DNA from: Marsupella aquatica
Taxonomy: Eukaryota > Marchantiophyta
Direction of reading: 5' to 3'
Assembly: GCA_973895155.1 (NCBI GenBank)
Contig: OZ316891.1
Span: 23,622,001-23,686,000, forward strand
Length of the DNA stretch: 64,000 bases
Positions within the stretch are counted from its first letter, which is position 1; each line of letters begins with the position of its first letter. The notes beneath the pieces are model-generated. The model saw only the letters and a list, made by a program, of their open reading frames with translations, ran no database searches and was not told the origin of the DNA. Of this stretch, positions 20,668 through 30,855 are shown piece after piece. The translations under genes and the position numbers were made by a program.

Positions 20668-23600
20668 GAAGACAAGCACTTAAATACTGCGGCTTGTTTC
20701 TTCAGCCGCTCCGTTTGGTTGTCGGCCTGCCGCTGGAGGTTCTCCATCTTCCTCGTGATTTCCTCCAACTCCTCCTGGGTCTCATCCAGGTCCTTGCGTG
20801 CCTCCTTTAGTTCCTTCTGGGCTTCCTCCCGTTCTTGTTTCAAGGTAGTCCTCTCCTCCTGGGTTGCTCTTAGCTCCTTGTCGAGCTCTACAATGATGAC
20901 AGACTCCATCTGGTTCATCTTGGCGTAAGTCTGTTCGAGCATCTCGTCCTTCTCCCTTAGGTCGGCCTTGAAGCTGGCCGTCAGGGACGCAAGCTCCTGC
21001 TGCAGCGCCATAATCCCTTGATAGGATTTCCCTAACTCGGCCTCCTTCTGCTCAAGGGCTCCGCGGATTTTCTCGAGCTCCCCCTTCAACGCCCATTCCT
21101 TTCTTTGGGTCTCCGCCATGGCCCGGCTGTTGGCTGTTATGTGGGCCTCCTCTGTATTCTTCAGCTCTTGCTTCCACTTCTCCCTCTCTTTGATCGTGTC
21201 GGCCAACTCTCCCTGCGTCTGAGTCAGTTTATCCTTGATATTCTGATTATCAGCCTGCGCGGTGTCCAACTGCCCCTGCATGATGTTCAGCTCATGTCGT
21301 TTAATCCGCAGTTCATCTTGGGCTTTCTTGGCCGCCCTTAGATCTTCAATCTCGGCTTCCATCCTCCTAAGCCGCCGAATGACCTCGTCCTTCTTGCTTC
21401 TCTCTAAAGCCACCGCTTCTTCTAATTGGTGCTTCTCCAACTGCTCCCTATGGAAAAAGGGTCCTACCTCCAACTCCTCTCCAAAGATGCCGAGCGCAAG
21501 TTCCCCACACATCTCACCATACTCCATGGCTCTATTCTTAGCGTAGGTGGAGTAAGTAGAAGTGATCGGCATCGCCCATCGCGGCCTCTGCTCCCAAGCC
21601 GTCTTGCGGATCTCTTCAATCGTGGCTAGAGGTTTGCTTCCTTTTTTGGCTAGCCGCCTGATGTCCTCCGGCCAATCTCCTCCTGGTAAATCCTTTTCCC
21701 TAGCCAGGGCTGCCTCCTCTTCCTGCTTGATTCGCTCCTGAAATTCCTGCACCGTCTGTTTTATGTCGTCGAAGCTCGGGGGAGCAACATCTGGTGGGGG
21801 AGACTCAGGGCTACTCTGCTGGTTGGGGTCCCCTCGCACTACCCTTGGAAGTGTGGGGACAAACCGGCCACAGGTCCTTACTCCTGGGATGTGATGGTCC
21901 GACCCATAGCCGGAATTATCATGGTTGCAGTCCTCCACTGCCTCCTCTACTTCTTGGCCGTCCGGCTTCTCCCTCTCCTCTTCGTCGGTAGGAGCTTCAG
22001 GCAATTCTGCCTCAGATTCGGAGCTTGAGATTCCCACGTACATTCGAACACTTGGCTTGGATTCAGGCCTGATTCTCTCCTTGTCTCCAGCAAAGGGGTT
22101 TTCTCTTGTGAGCCGGTGTAGGCCTACCTCTGTAGTAGTGTCCTGCATTGTTGCCGTTGCCGTTGTTGTTGCCGATGCCGATTTCTTTTCTTTCTCCAGT
22201 AGTTTCAGCAGACTCTGCATGCCTGGTTGCTGCATCGGCAAGTCCTCCTTCCTGGGCCTAAACACCTGCTCGATCGTAGGGCTAACAGGTGGTTGAGGCT
22301 TCTCAGCCAACGGCCTCGGCGTTGGAGCTTCCTCGGGTGCCCTTACCTGCAGGGGAAGTACCGGGGCAAAAGTCTGACCTCTGGCATACCGGCACAACAG
22401 CGGCATGTGATAGCCAAGCCGCGACACGCTCCCCATGCCGATTACCTGCTGCTCCTCCTTTAAGATCTTCTTCAATTGGTTGAGAAGGTACCCGTTGTAG
22501 TCCCGGCTTGGGTCTGGCCTTTCTGCCAGATAGACCTATGCCTTGCCGATCTCTGCCCTCGGCAAGTTACAATGCATGGTCACCCGCAAGAAGTCGATCA
22601 TCTCTCCTATGTGCGGGTTGGTGCAGGTGTTCTGGAAGAAGCCATTCTTCGTTGATGGCCCGGGGAACGACCGGAACTCCTTGTCAGGCAAGGTCTTCCT
22701 GGTATCAACTTTGGTCTTATTGCCTATCGGCAAGCCAAACACTTCGGCAATTACCTTGGGAGTAAGATAGAAATCCTTCCCATATATCCTCGTGCAATTG
22801 GTCTCGGGTTCCCATGACCCCACGAATTCTAATAGGTCTGACTCCGGTACCTCCGGCTTCAGCCATGGTAATCTTACAAAGGCCTCTAAGCCGGATCCGG
22901 CCATGAAGCCTTGGTACTTCTTGGTCTGCATGGCCGTGAAGCATGCATCCTCCTCCCGTGCAAAATGTAGTTGCACCTCCACCGGTAGGGTTGCCGCCCA
23001 GCCCTTCCAGGTGTCATCCCTGGTTGGAATGGCCTTGATGGGATCGACCTCCTCCTCTTCGGCTTCTCCCTGCCTCCTGCTCTGCTGCTCGGCTGGCTTC
23101 TTTGGTGCCGCCGACCTCGTTCTTTTTGCCGGGGTGGCTTCATCGTTGACGGCTCCCTTCCTCTTCATCTCTGCTGCCGTGGAGGTTTCTCCTAGCACCG
23201 TTGCCTGGGTCCACCTTTCCGTGCTACCCTTTAATTCCCAGTGTATGTCGTTGCAGTTCTTGATGGCCTCTCGGATGCCGACGACGCTGTCTTTGCAAAA
23301 CAGAAGATCATCGAGTTGATTGGAAGTAGGCGTCCACAAGAACTCGTCCTTGATGAGTTCGCCTCCTAAGAAAGCCGTCTTCTGCAGCTCCCACAATCGA
23401 GCGAGCTCCTACCATTCTCGAGCTGCCCTTTCTAATTCCTCGTCCTCGTAAGTCTTGATGTACTCAGTTGCCCGTTCGAACAGGCATCCCCAGAAATGTG
23501 CCGCTTGATTGACGTTGCTCATACCCTCCTTAGGTCGATCGTCGGTATCTACTCTCTCCCTGAGTGCTTGCTTAAGCAACTGACAGTAGTTGGCCTCCCG

Positions 23601-23783
23601 TAGTTGTCTGCCTAGTTCGTGCTCGCAAATGAGCCACCATCTCCTGCAAGCACTCCTTACCCCTCTCCTCTGCCGGTCCTTCTTCCCATTGATCCTTCCT
23701 AGCCGCCGACGCTTAACGCGCCCTAACCCTAATCGAGTTTTCACCCTCAGCGTCCTTACCTCCGGCCTCGGCCCGGGTTCCAT
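20668..23783 (-). CDS. E1 coiled-coil protein, main part
   Basis: Starts MEPGPRPEVRT at 23783. Two in-frame TAG stops (23409-23411 and 22536-22538) are sense codons (CAG) in copy E3. Regions: basic N-terminus (RLGLGRVKRRRLGR); a globular segment with YLTPKVIAEVFGLPIG near 22740; a Pro/Glu-rich linker with an acidic run (SSSESEAELPEAPTDEEE); then a coiled coil of more than 250 residues (from about 21450 to 20700). The 'FGLP' segment recurs in C1 (MIFGLPEGD) and recalls plant mobile domain or plant-transposon proteins. That is weak. No RT, protease or DDE motif is present. Confidence 0.65.
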
Positions 23784-23903
23784 GGTTGCCCCTAATGGTT
23801 TATATTTTCCTTGTTTTGTCCCTATACTAAGGTGTTCCTAGGGTGCCTTCCTGCTTTACCCACTTAACTGGCCGAGTGATTCCTGTCTAGGCATCACAGT
23901 GGG

Positions 23904-24317
23904 AAGTACGGACCCCTGTTGGATGCAGCCAAGAAGAGTCAAGAGAAGAGCAAGAGCTTAGAGAAAAAGCTCAGGGAGGTACGTAAATCTTTACGAGAAG
24001 CTCAGGTCAACATGGGGACCCCGGGGATGCCACCCCGATCTGTCACCCCTGGGACTCCCATGGCCACTAGGCAGGTTTTACCGTTGGAGTTGCGGTCCGG
24101 TGAAGAGGCGGCCTTATGGAAGGACACCATTGGTGAGGGGTACATTAAGGCGTGGCAGGCCTTGGCCAATTTGAGGAAGCAGGGGAGCACTAGCACAAGG
24201 AGTACCCCGGTAAAGAAGAAGAGGAGTGAAGTAGCACTCACTACAGTGGAGAGTGATGAGGAGGCCCACTCACGGGGCTTAAGCCAGGGCACCGTGAGTG
24301 AAGAGGAGGAGGATTAG
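23904..24317 (+). CDS. Element D protein, C-terminal part
   Basis: Rejoins the frame of 15404-16852 after E1 and one GTGGG copy are removed (VSG-KYGPLLDAAKKSQ). It finishes the coiled coil (KSLEKKLREVRKSLREAQ), then a Pro-rich stretch, a basic patch (PVKKKRSEVAL) and an acidic end (GTVSEEEED). Stop TAG at 24315-24317. Confidence 0.65.
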   Translation, partial: KYGPLLDAAKKSQEKSKSLEKKLREVRKSLREAQVNMGTPGMPPRSVTPGTPMATRQVLPLELRSGEEAALWKDTIGEGYIKAWQALANLRKQGSTSTRSTPVKKKRSEVALTTVESDEEAHSRGLSQGTVSEEEED

Positions 24318-25181
24318 AGTGGTCGTACGGACGTGGTTGTACGGCCCCTGGACTTTCCCCAAAAAAAATTTGAGGGGTCACTCACGGGCTTGTTGGAAAG
24401 AGCTCGCGGAGCTGATTCCAACAAGGGGCGGCGCTCCTCAAACGGAGCGAGGATGAGCAGGTTATGGCCCGGCGAAGTTGTGTTTACGGGAAACGGAAAC
24501 GGCCATAACTTGGTCGTCTGAGGTCCGTTTTGAGAGCGGTTGAGTGATTCATGATAAGGAGGAGGGGGACCATCCAGAGGTGAACTCAGTAGTGCAGGTG
24601 GAGAGGCGCCTAGTTTTGGCCATTGTGAGGTTCCTTGCAATTTCACGGTTCACGGAGTAATGTTGGGGCACCATCGAAGGCACCGTCAGCCCCATTGTTA
24701 GTTTAGGGTTTGTGGTTTTAGCAGCATGTGTGTGCCACATGCCTTTTTAGTTTAGGGATTTCTTAGTGCAGGGTTTTCGCGGCGCCGCTAGGGTAAGCCG
24801 CCATCGTTGTGACCCCATGAGGGGTGCTTTGGTGTGGTTTTTTTCGGTATTTAGGGGGAGAGCCCCGAAGTAGTTGGGGGGGAACTCAGCATAGTGCTTG
24901 GAGTAGCTTTTGTGAGTAGCACACCGATTAGGAGAAGTTCAAGCCAGAGTAGTGAGGTGGAGAACGTAGCACTTGTCCCCGGGAGGCAGGAGTTGGGCAG
25001 ACGGCAGGAGGCCGGGTTGTCCTTGCATGTGTTACGGGAAACACCAAGAGATATGGATTTGGCTTGAGGTTCCAATATTTTGTGTGTCACTTGTTGTTGC
25101 TTGTGTTGTTTGTTTTCCTCCCCTAGTGCGTGTGGTCGGTGTCGTTGTGGAAACATTTGCCCTTGTCACTAGTGTTCAAAT
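24318..25181 (+). other. Non-coding 3' part of element D (left of Copia-2)
   Basis: About 860 bp with no supported gene, continuing at 30554-30850 beyond Copia-2. It includes gtttagggttt and U-rich runs, and is GT-rich just before the Copia-2 target site CAAAT. Confidence 0.7.
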
Positions 25182-25319
25182 TGTTTCATTCAATGTATTC
25201 ACCAACAATGATCACGCTTCTCTTAGGAGTGTAAGAATATATGGGTTACATTGATGGGCAGTTATGTAACTGCCCTAACTCCTAATTGTCACTTAGAGTG
25301 TAATCTACATCTTATAACA
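25182..25319 (-). repeat. Copia-2 3' LTR
   Basis: 138 bp; minus strand starts TGTTATAAGATG and ends GAATGAAACA. Identical to 30411-30548. Confidence 0.95.
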
Positions 25320-25553
25320 CTCCCCCTTGGTTCTTTGAAGTGATTAGAAAAAGAACCACTCTATGGAGATTGTAACTCTAAGTGTTAATTATTTGATCCT
25401 TATAAGTAGTATGGCCTCATTAAAACTTTCCCGCTTTCTTCTGAAAGAAAGAGTGCCACTACTGTACAAGTAATAAGGTCATCGAAATACATTTAGGGTA
25501 ATCTAATGAGAATTTTATAGTGAAAGTTTCATGCAGTTTCGAGAGTTTTAGTT

Positions 25554-26147
25554 CTAGCTGTGAGTTTGTAGTAGAGTAGATAGACGACGCATCCCGATAC
25601 CATGTGTGTGATCGTGGTGAACTGAAGGTGGGAGGGGCTTAGTGAAGAGATCTGCGCGATTATCTTTACTTGCAATCCAATGAACTTGAATCTGATCGCC
25701 ATGCTGTTCGTGAGTGTAGAAAAATTTGGGGGCAATATGCTTTATCCGATCTCCTTTGATAAAGCCTTGTGTAACTTGATCGACGCAAGGGCGATTGTCC
25801 TCGTAGATAGTTGTTGGAGCATTGAGAAGTGGACGACCTGTATGCTGATTAATGTGATCAATGAGTTGTCTGAGCCAGATGCATTCACGACTTGCTTCGT
25901 AAAGGGCAATGATTTCTGCATGGTTCGAGGACGTTGTCGTGAGGGTCTGTTTGGAGCTTCGCCAAGATATCGCGGTGCTGCCTTGGAGAAATACATACCC
26001 GGTTTGCGATTTAGCGTCATCCGGGTCCGAAAGGTATCCAGCATCAGCAAATCCGATGAGTTCAGAAGGAGCATCGTTGGGAAAGAACAATCCCAAGTCA
26101 AGTGTGCCCTGTATGTATCGAAAAATTCGCTTTACGCCATTCCAGTG
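25554..26147 (-). CDS. Copia-2 RNase H
   Basis: Read from just after a 1-base insertion near 26147 (TAAGACACTGG where a functional frame needs TAAGCACTGG). Motifs: HWNGVKRIFRYIQGT, GFADAGYLSD (Asp), SSNHAEIIAL (Glu in HAE), YEDNRPCVDQV (Asp) and ADLFTKPLP near the end. It removes RNA from the RNA-DNA hybrid during cDNA synthesis. The catalytic residues look intact. Confidence 0.9.
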   Translation of the reverse strand, partial: HWNGVKRIFRYIQGTLDLGLFFPNDAPSELIGFADAGYLSDPDDAKSQTGYVFLQGSTAISWRSSKQTLTTTSSNHAEIIALYEASRECIWLRQLIDHINQHTGRPLLNAPTTIYEDNRPCVDQVTQGFIKGDRIKHIAPKFFYTHEQHGDQIQVHWIASKDNRADLFTKPLPPSVHHDHTHGIGMRRLSTLLQTHS

Positions 26148-28593
26148 TCTTATTTGTTGGTTGCGAACTATGACGAGCAAGAAGGTTAACAGCGAATGAA
26201 ATGTCAGGGCGTGTGTGATTCGCTAAGTACATGAGCGCACCAATTGCTGAAAGATAGGGTTTTTCTGCTCCAAGTATCTGCTCTGTTTCTGTGCGTTTCT
26301 TGAATGTATCTCGATTCGGGTCCAGAGATCTCAGTTCCATTGGAGTGCTCACTGGATGAGCTTTATCCATGTTGAACTGCTTTACAATCTTTCTTGCATA
26401 AGTCGCTTGATTAATAAGTATGCCGCCCTGCACATAGTCAAATTGAAGTCCAAGACAGTACTTGGGTTCTCCTAGATCTCGCATTTGAAATGTTGTTTTC
26501 AATGTTGCCATTGTTTCTTTAACTATTGTAGGTGTACCGAAGATGTTAATATCGTCTACATAAATAGCGACGATTATGTAATCTGTGTCATGTTGTTTAA
26601 GAAAAAGACAGGGAGCAATGTCGTTATTGACAAAGTTCAGAGCTAGCATCTCTGCCTTAAATCTTTTATACCAGGTTTGGCCACTTTGTTTGAGCCCATA
26701 TAGGGATCGCAGTACTTGGACTGCCAATTGTTTTGTCTGTATAGCAGATCTGGGAAGTCGACTTCTCGCTTGATGTGCACTCGGCACCTGTAATTCATGA
26801 AGAACTGAAGGTTCGTTTTCATGTGCATGCTTTAGAAGGTACTCTATAGGAGTTTTCCTTGTTAACCCTGATTGTAGATCAGGGTTTGTATTATGTTTAT
26901 TCTCCCCCTGAATTCGAAATGTCATTCGTGTGATTAACTCAGGAGGAGCCTTCATGTAGATTGTAGTGTCCAATATGCCATAAAGGTAGGCTGTGATAAC
27001 ATCTAGTATGTTTAGTGTCAATTTGTGCGTAAGTGCAAACGCTATCATGTATCTATAAGTTATCGAATCCATCACGGGTGAGTAAGTAAGGTCAAAGTCA
27101 CGTCCTGGGATTTGCGTATAGCCTTTAGCAACCAGTCGTGCTTTGTACCGAATTATCTCTCCTTGAGCGTTTCTTTTCCGTGTGAAAATGAATTTATATC
27201 CGATAAGTGATGTGTGTAGAGGGGTAGGAATGACCGGACCAAAGACTTCTCGTTGAATTAATGAGTCCAATTCAGAATTAAGTGCTATCTCCCACTGGGG
27301 CCAATCAGGCCGCTGCTGTGCCTCATGGACTGACAGGGGATCTGGGGTGTCATTGGTGATATCCTGAGATATATTGAATGCAAATATATCATCTATAATT
27401 GTATCCTTTCGATGCCATAATCGACCAGTATGCATATAATTGATGGATATTTCTTGATTTTCTTCTGGCTGAGTGAGAGAGTGGGTAGATGGTACCGGTG
27501 GAGGTGGCACATTCGTTGGGTTAGCTGGTGGTCGTCGTTGGCGAGGTTGGCTGTCTCTAGAGCCCAGTGGTCGACCTCGTTTTGCTCTTGGGGCAGCTTC
27601 AGTGGCAAGTTGGTCTAGTATTAGTATTTGGGCTGGAGTATTGGCCGCCTCTGTGTGTGAACGGGTTACTTCAGCTGCATCATTAAAAGCGTCCGGGAGC
27701 TTTTCCAGCATCTGATGGAGATGTAATATGCGTCTGACTTCTGCATCAGCTTGTCTGGTACGTGGATCAAGTCCCACCGGTAGGATGGTCTGCCATTGTA
27801 ATAATTGTTTTCTACCATTCTCATCGGATGGATGTGTAGTTAGTTTCGGAAATTCGTCTTCAAAAAAGGTACAGTCAAGGAATCTGGCCTTGAACACATC
27901 TGTTGTGGATGGTTCCAGGAACCGAATAATGGAGGGTGAGTCAAAACCAACATAAATCCCTCGTTGGCGCTGGGGGCCCATCTTGGTGCGTTTTGGGCCT
28001 AGGATAGGGACAAGGACTAAACACCCAAACGTCCGCAAGTGAGAAATGTTAGGTGGTATACCAAATGCAAGGTAATGCGGAGTATGGGTATTAAATGCGG
28101 AAGGTCTATATTTTAGGAGAGCAGCTGCATGCAATATTGCATGTCCCCATGCTGTAGGAGGAAGCTGTGTTTGCATGAGGAGTGGCCGAGCTATCATTTG
28201 TAGTCTTTTAATGAGAGATTCTGCTATGCCGTTCTGAAAATGAACGTGCGGTACCGAATATTGGGTTTCTATGCCGGCAGTCTCACAAAAATCATCGAAT
28301 GTTTTCGACGTGAACTCCCTGGCATTATCAACCCTGAGTGTCTTTATTGGATTGTCAGGGAACTGTAGCTTTAACTTGAGGATGTGTGATAAAATCCGTG
28401 GGAATACTAGGTTCCGGGTCGAGATCAGTGAAACTTGGGACCATTTTGATGAAGCATCAATAATGGCCAAGTAAAACCGGAATGGACCAGATGGCGGGTC
28501 AATCGGGCCACATACGTCAGCGTGAAGCCTTTCGAGGAATTTAGGAATGGAGTGAATTGTTTTAGATGTGGCTGGTCTGGTGATTAACTTTCC
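26148..28593 (-). CDS. Copia-2 integrase core and reverse transcriptase
   Basis: Continues the gag-protease frame after a TAG at 28594-28596 that is CAG in Copia-1 (CSQGKL). Integrase: Asp in HADVCGP, Asp in RVDNAREF, Glu in NGIAESLI; then a long linker; RT_2 with RYKARLVAKGYTQIPG, DVITAYLYG, YVDDINIF (active site) and MRDLGEPKYCLGLQ. It ends in the frameshift near 26147. Compared with Copia-3 it has an extra segment of about 60 residues between PPELI and the LRSLYGLKQS motif (near 26700-26930), as expected for a different copia lineage. Confidence 0.9.
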
Positions 28594-30174
28594 CTATGAA
28601 CACGCAAGACAGGGGCTCTTCAGAGATGATGGGCGCACCCCTTGGGGTATGCCTATCGTATCCCGGATTATATTATGGTACATGTTGGTACCAGGGTGGC
28701 CTAGCCGATTGTGCCAGCGCTCTGTGGGAGTTGGAGGAACTATTTCTACATGTAATGCGTGTATGGTGGTGATGTATAACCCGGGAGGGTGGATAGGCAA
28801 GGTTTCACAGATTTTCATTCCAGGTGGAGAATGGTCAATAATGTGTAGGACTTCACCCTCATTGGTCTTGCTTGTATATATGTGAAAGTTGTTAGCTCTT
28901 ATGTCTTGGAAACTAATTAAATTTCGTGTGGCTTTAGGTGCGTATATTGCCGAGGAGATGTTGATTACTGTGCCCTGGGGGAAACAAACTGATGCGGGGC
29001 CGTGCCCTTCCTCAATATGATTCTGTCCTGTGATGGTAGTTATGGCTCTGTGAGAAGCTATAATTGTTCGAAAAAAATGTCGATTTCTTAGGATGGAGTG
29101 GGAGGTCCCACTATCTACTATGCAATTAGATGGTGTTAATTTGCCTTGTGATTGTGCATCCATGTGAGCAACGTGGGTTTCTGGAAGGGGTGTATCATGT
29201 GTATAAGCATGTATGTCTTCAGGAATTTCCATAAAATTGCCTTGTGCATCTTCTGTTTGCCTGTTTATACTTTCTTTATAGAGCTTGACCAAGTGTGCAG
29301 GAGCCCGACATTCTTTTTGTAAATGTCCTTTTGTACCGCATCGGAAACAAGAGGGTGTAATAAACTTATCTCTTGGTTGTGCTTGGTAGCCTCTTCCTCG
29401 ATTCCGTCCGCCACCTCCGCGTTGATTCCAAGTGGGGTCTCGCTGGAATTCTTGGGATTGTTGTCGGAAGCTCCCACTGCCTCTGTATCCTTGGTAAGTT
29501 CCTCTTCCAAATGCACGTCCTCGGCTCCCCCTGAAGTTGCCATGTCTGCGCCCCCGGAATCTTGAGGCCATAAGATGAGTTTCTGGTCTGGCTGGAGGGG
29601 CTGCACTCCCTGGTGGTCTTGTTTTAGCATTGTTGAGCAGTATTATCTGATGCTTCTCAGCGAGGAGCATATGTGATATCAATTGAGAATACCGCGTGAA
29701 ATTCATGTTTTGATATTGAGAGGCTAGAACTATGTTAGTTACATGAAAAGTGGACAGAGTCTTTTTGATCTGCTCTTCATCATCCACTGGATTACCGCAG
29801 ACAGCTAATTGGGAGGTAATTCGGAACAGTTCACTGTTATAACTCGCAATTGTGCTGTAATCTTGTACTCGCAGGTTTATCCAATCGTGGCGGGCTGTCG
29901 GGAGTGATATGGTCCGCATATGATCGAAGCGTAATTGTAGTTCGTCCCATAGGACCCTTGGGTTGTAGTGATTGAGATATTGAGTCTTAAGCGGTTCAGC
30001 AAGATGGTGCCTGATTAGTATCAAGGCCTGAGCCTTCTGTTGTAATGTAGTACCTGCATCGGTTAAGGTTGTGTCTTGCAGGTCTTTAGATGCTAGATGT
30101 GCCTCCACATCTAAAGACCAAGACAAGTAATTTGCGCCATCGATCGCGAGAGCTTTGAAATGTAATTTCTCCAT
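28594..30174 (-). CDS. Copia-2 gag, protease, pre-integrase
   Basis: 526 codons from ATG 30174 (MEKLHFKALAIDGANYLSW). Gag fold, then an RG-rich tail, zinc knuckle C-FR-C-GTKGHLQKE-C (near 29330), protease DSGTSHS (near 29110), and the GAG-pre-integrase HNRLGH with CLAC at the end (near 28600-28730). It closely matches Copia-1 in domain order and wording. It stops at TAG 28594-28596 (probably CAG). Confidence 0.9.
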   Translation of the reverse strand: MEKLHFKALAIDGANYLSWSLDVEAHLASKDLQDTTLTDAGTTLQQKAQALILIRHHLAEPLKTQYLNHYNPRVLWDELQLRFDHMRTISLPTARHDWINLRVQDYSTIASYNSELFRITSQLAVCGNPVDDEEQIKKTLSTFHVTNIVLASQYQNMNFTRYSQLISHMLLAEKHQIILLNNAKTRPPGSAAPPARPETHLMASRFRGRRHGNFRGSRGRAFGRGTYQGYRGSGSFRQQSQEFQRDPTWNQRGGGGRNRGRGYQAQPRDKFITPSCFRCGTKGHLQKECRAPAHLVKLYKESINRQTEDAQGNFMEIPEDIHAYTHDTPLPETHVAHMDAQSQGKLTPSNCIVDSGTSHSILRNRHFFRTIIASHRAITTITGQNHIEEGHGPASVCFPQGTVINISSAIYAPKATRNLISFQDIRANNFHIYTSKTNEGEVLHIIDHSPPGMKICETLPIHPPGLYITTIHALHVEIVPPTPTERWHNRLGHPGTNMYHNIIRDTIGIPQGVRPSSLKSPCLACS

Positions 30175-30410
30175 GATTGATCAATGCTGCAATTGGAAGT
30201 TCCGATGCTGGCTAGCTTGTAATAAGGTTCTTTGATAATGCAATCGTTTATGGCTAAGGAGATGGTATCGTTCAAAACCTGATGGATTTCTCTCACCGAG
30301 TTCCAAGAATCAGTTCCAATCGAGGAATAGTGCTGCTGAAGTTTAACTGCGCGTCATCTGCCTCTATCTAAAAAAAAATTTGTCACACACATCAGCTCGT
30401 GCTGATAACG

Positions 30411-30548
30411 TGTTTCATTCAATGTATTCACCAACAATGATCACGCTTCTCTTAGGAGTGTAAGAATATATGGGTTACATTGATGGGCAGTTATGTAACT
30501 GCCCTAACTCCTAATTGTCACTTAGAGTGTAATCTACATCTTATAACA
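30411..30548 (-). repeat. Copia-2 5' LTR and primer site
   Basis: 138 bp. The first inner bases (minus strand), CGTTATCAGCACGAG, are shared with Copia-1 and are probably the primer site. They match initiator tRNA-Met only over TATCAG, so the primer is unclear. Confidence 0.9.
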
Positions 30549-30698
30549 CAAATCTTATTGTAAATGTTTGTATGCTTGCCCAAGAAAGGAGGGGGGTGGT
30601 GACAGCACTCACCTGGTGGGCATGAGTTGTAGATGGTAGGACCAGTCCCTTGGACTTGATCAAAAATGGAGAGACCAGTCGGTAGACTTGATCAAAAA

Positions 30699-30731
30699 GT
30701 ACACTTCCGGGAGCGGAATCAAACATACTCC
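30699..30731 (+). other. TTCCG box of element D
   Basis: Coding strand: AGTACAC, then TTCCG-GGAG-CGGAA, then TCAAACATACTCC. It is the most diverged of the four boxes but keeps both arms of the inner stem and the AAACATAC tail. It lies about 120-150 bp before the 3' end of D. Confidence 0.7.
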
Positions 30732-30855
30732 TCCTTAGGTGTGGAAATCCTCCAAATAGCGTCCCTCCATGACCCCGTAATACGATACCAACGATTTAAG
30801 CAAGGAAAAGTATGGTTTGCATGTATTAATCGTTGGATAGGCAAGTGACACTTCA

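Larger units (their letters stand above)
16853..23898 (-). mobile_element. Element E1: LTR-less element with TTCCG box
   Basis: On its coding (minus) strand it starts TGTGATGCCT at 23898 and ends GCACCACA at 16853. The TSD GTGGG at 16848-16852 and 23899-23903 makes the D protein rejoin in frame (VSG then KYGPLL). It contains G (18285-20662); without it the element is about 4.66 kb. It encodes one protein of about 1,200 codons, decayed by stops. The other copies are E2 (59476-60901) and E3 (60902 onward). Confidence 0.85.
25182..30548 (-). mobile_element. Copia-2, full-length Ty1/copia element
   Basis: 5,367 bp with 138-bp LTRs identical by eye at both ends, and a 5-bp TSD CAAAT (25177-25181, 30549-30553). 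Minus strand: leader, gag, zinc knuckle, protease, integrase, RT, RNase H, and a polypurine tract AAGGGGGAG directly before the 3' LTR. Identical LTRs mean a very recent insertion, yet the frame has one stop and one 1-base insertion. Confidence 0.95.
14303..30850 (+). mobile_element. Element D: LTR-less element with TTCCG box
   Basis: Starts TGTGACGGGG and ends GGCAAGTGACA. The TSD CTTCA at 14298-14302 and 30851-30855 restores the methyltransferase frame, so both ends are certain. It contains E1 (16853-23898) and Copia-2 (25182-30548). Without those and their extra TSD copies it is about 4.13 kb. It holds one ORF of about 630 codons (15404-16852 plus 23904-24317), a 157-bp tandem repeat in the leader, a perfect hairpin at its first bases and the conserved box at 30699-30731. 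I see no LTR, RT, integrase or transposase. Confidence 0.85.

Noticed and set aside
20719-22483. Plus-strand Ser-rich frames opposite the E1 coiled coil
   Set aside because: They are shadows of the heptad-rich minus-strand gene; E3 shows the same shadows on its opposite strand.
24975-30604. A small element from TGTCCCCGGG (24975) to GGTGACA (30604) with GCACT on both sides
   Set aside because: It would be only about 260 bp once Copia-2 is removed, and it ignores the CTTCA duplication at 30851 that restores the methyltransferase frame. The GCACT match is likely chance.
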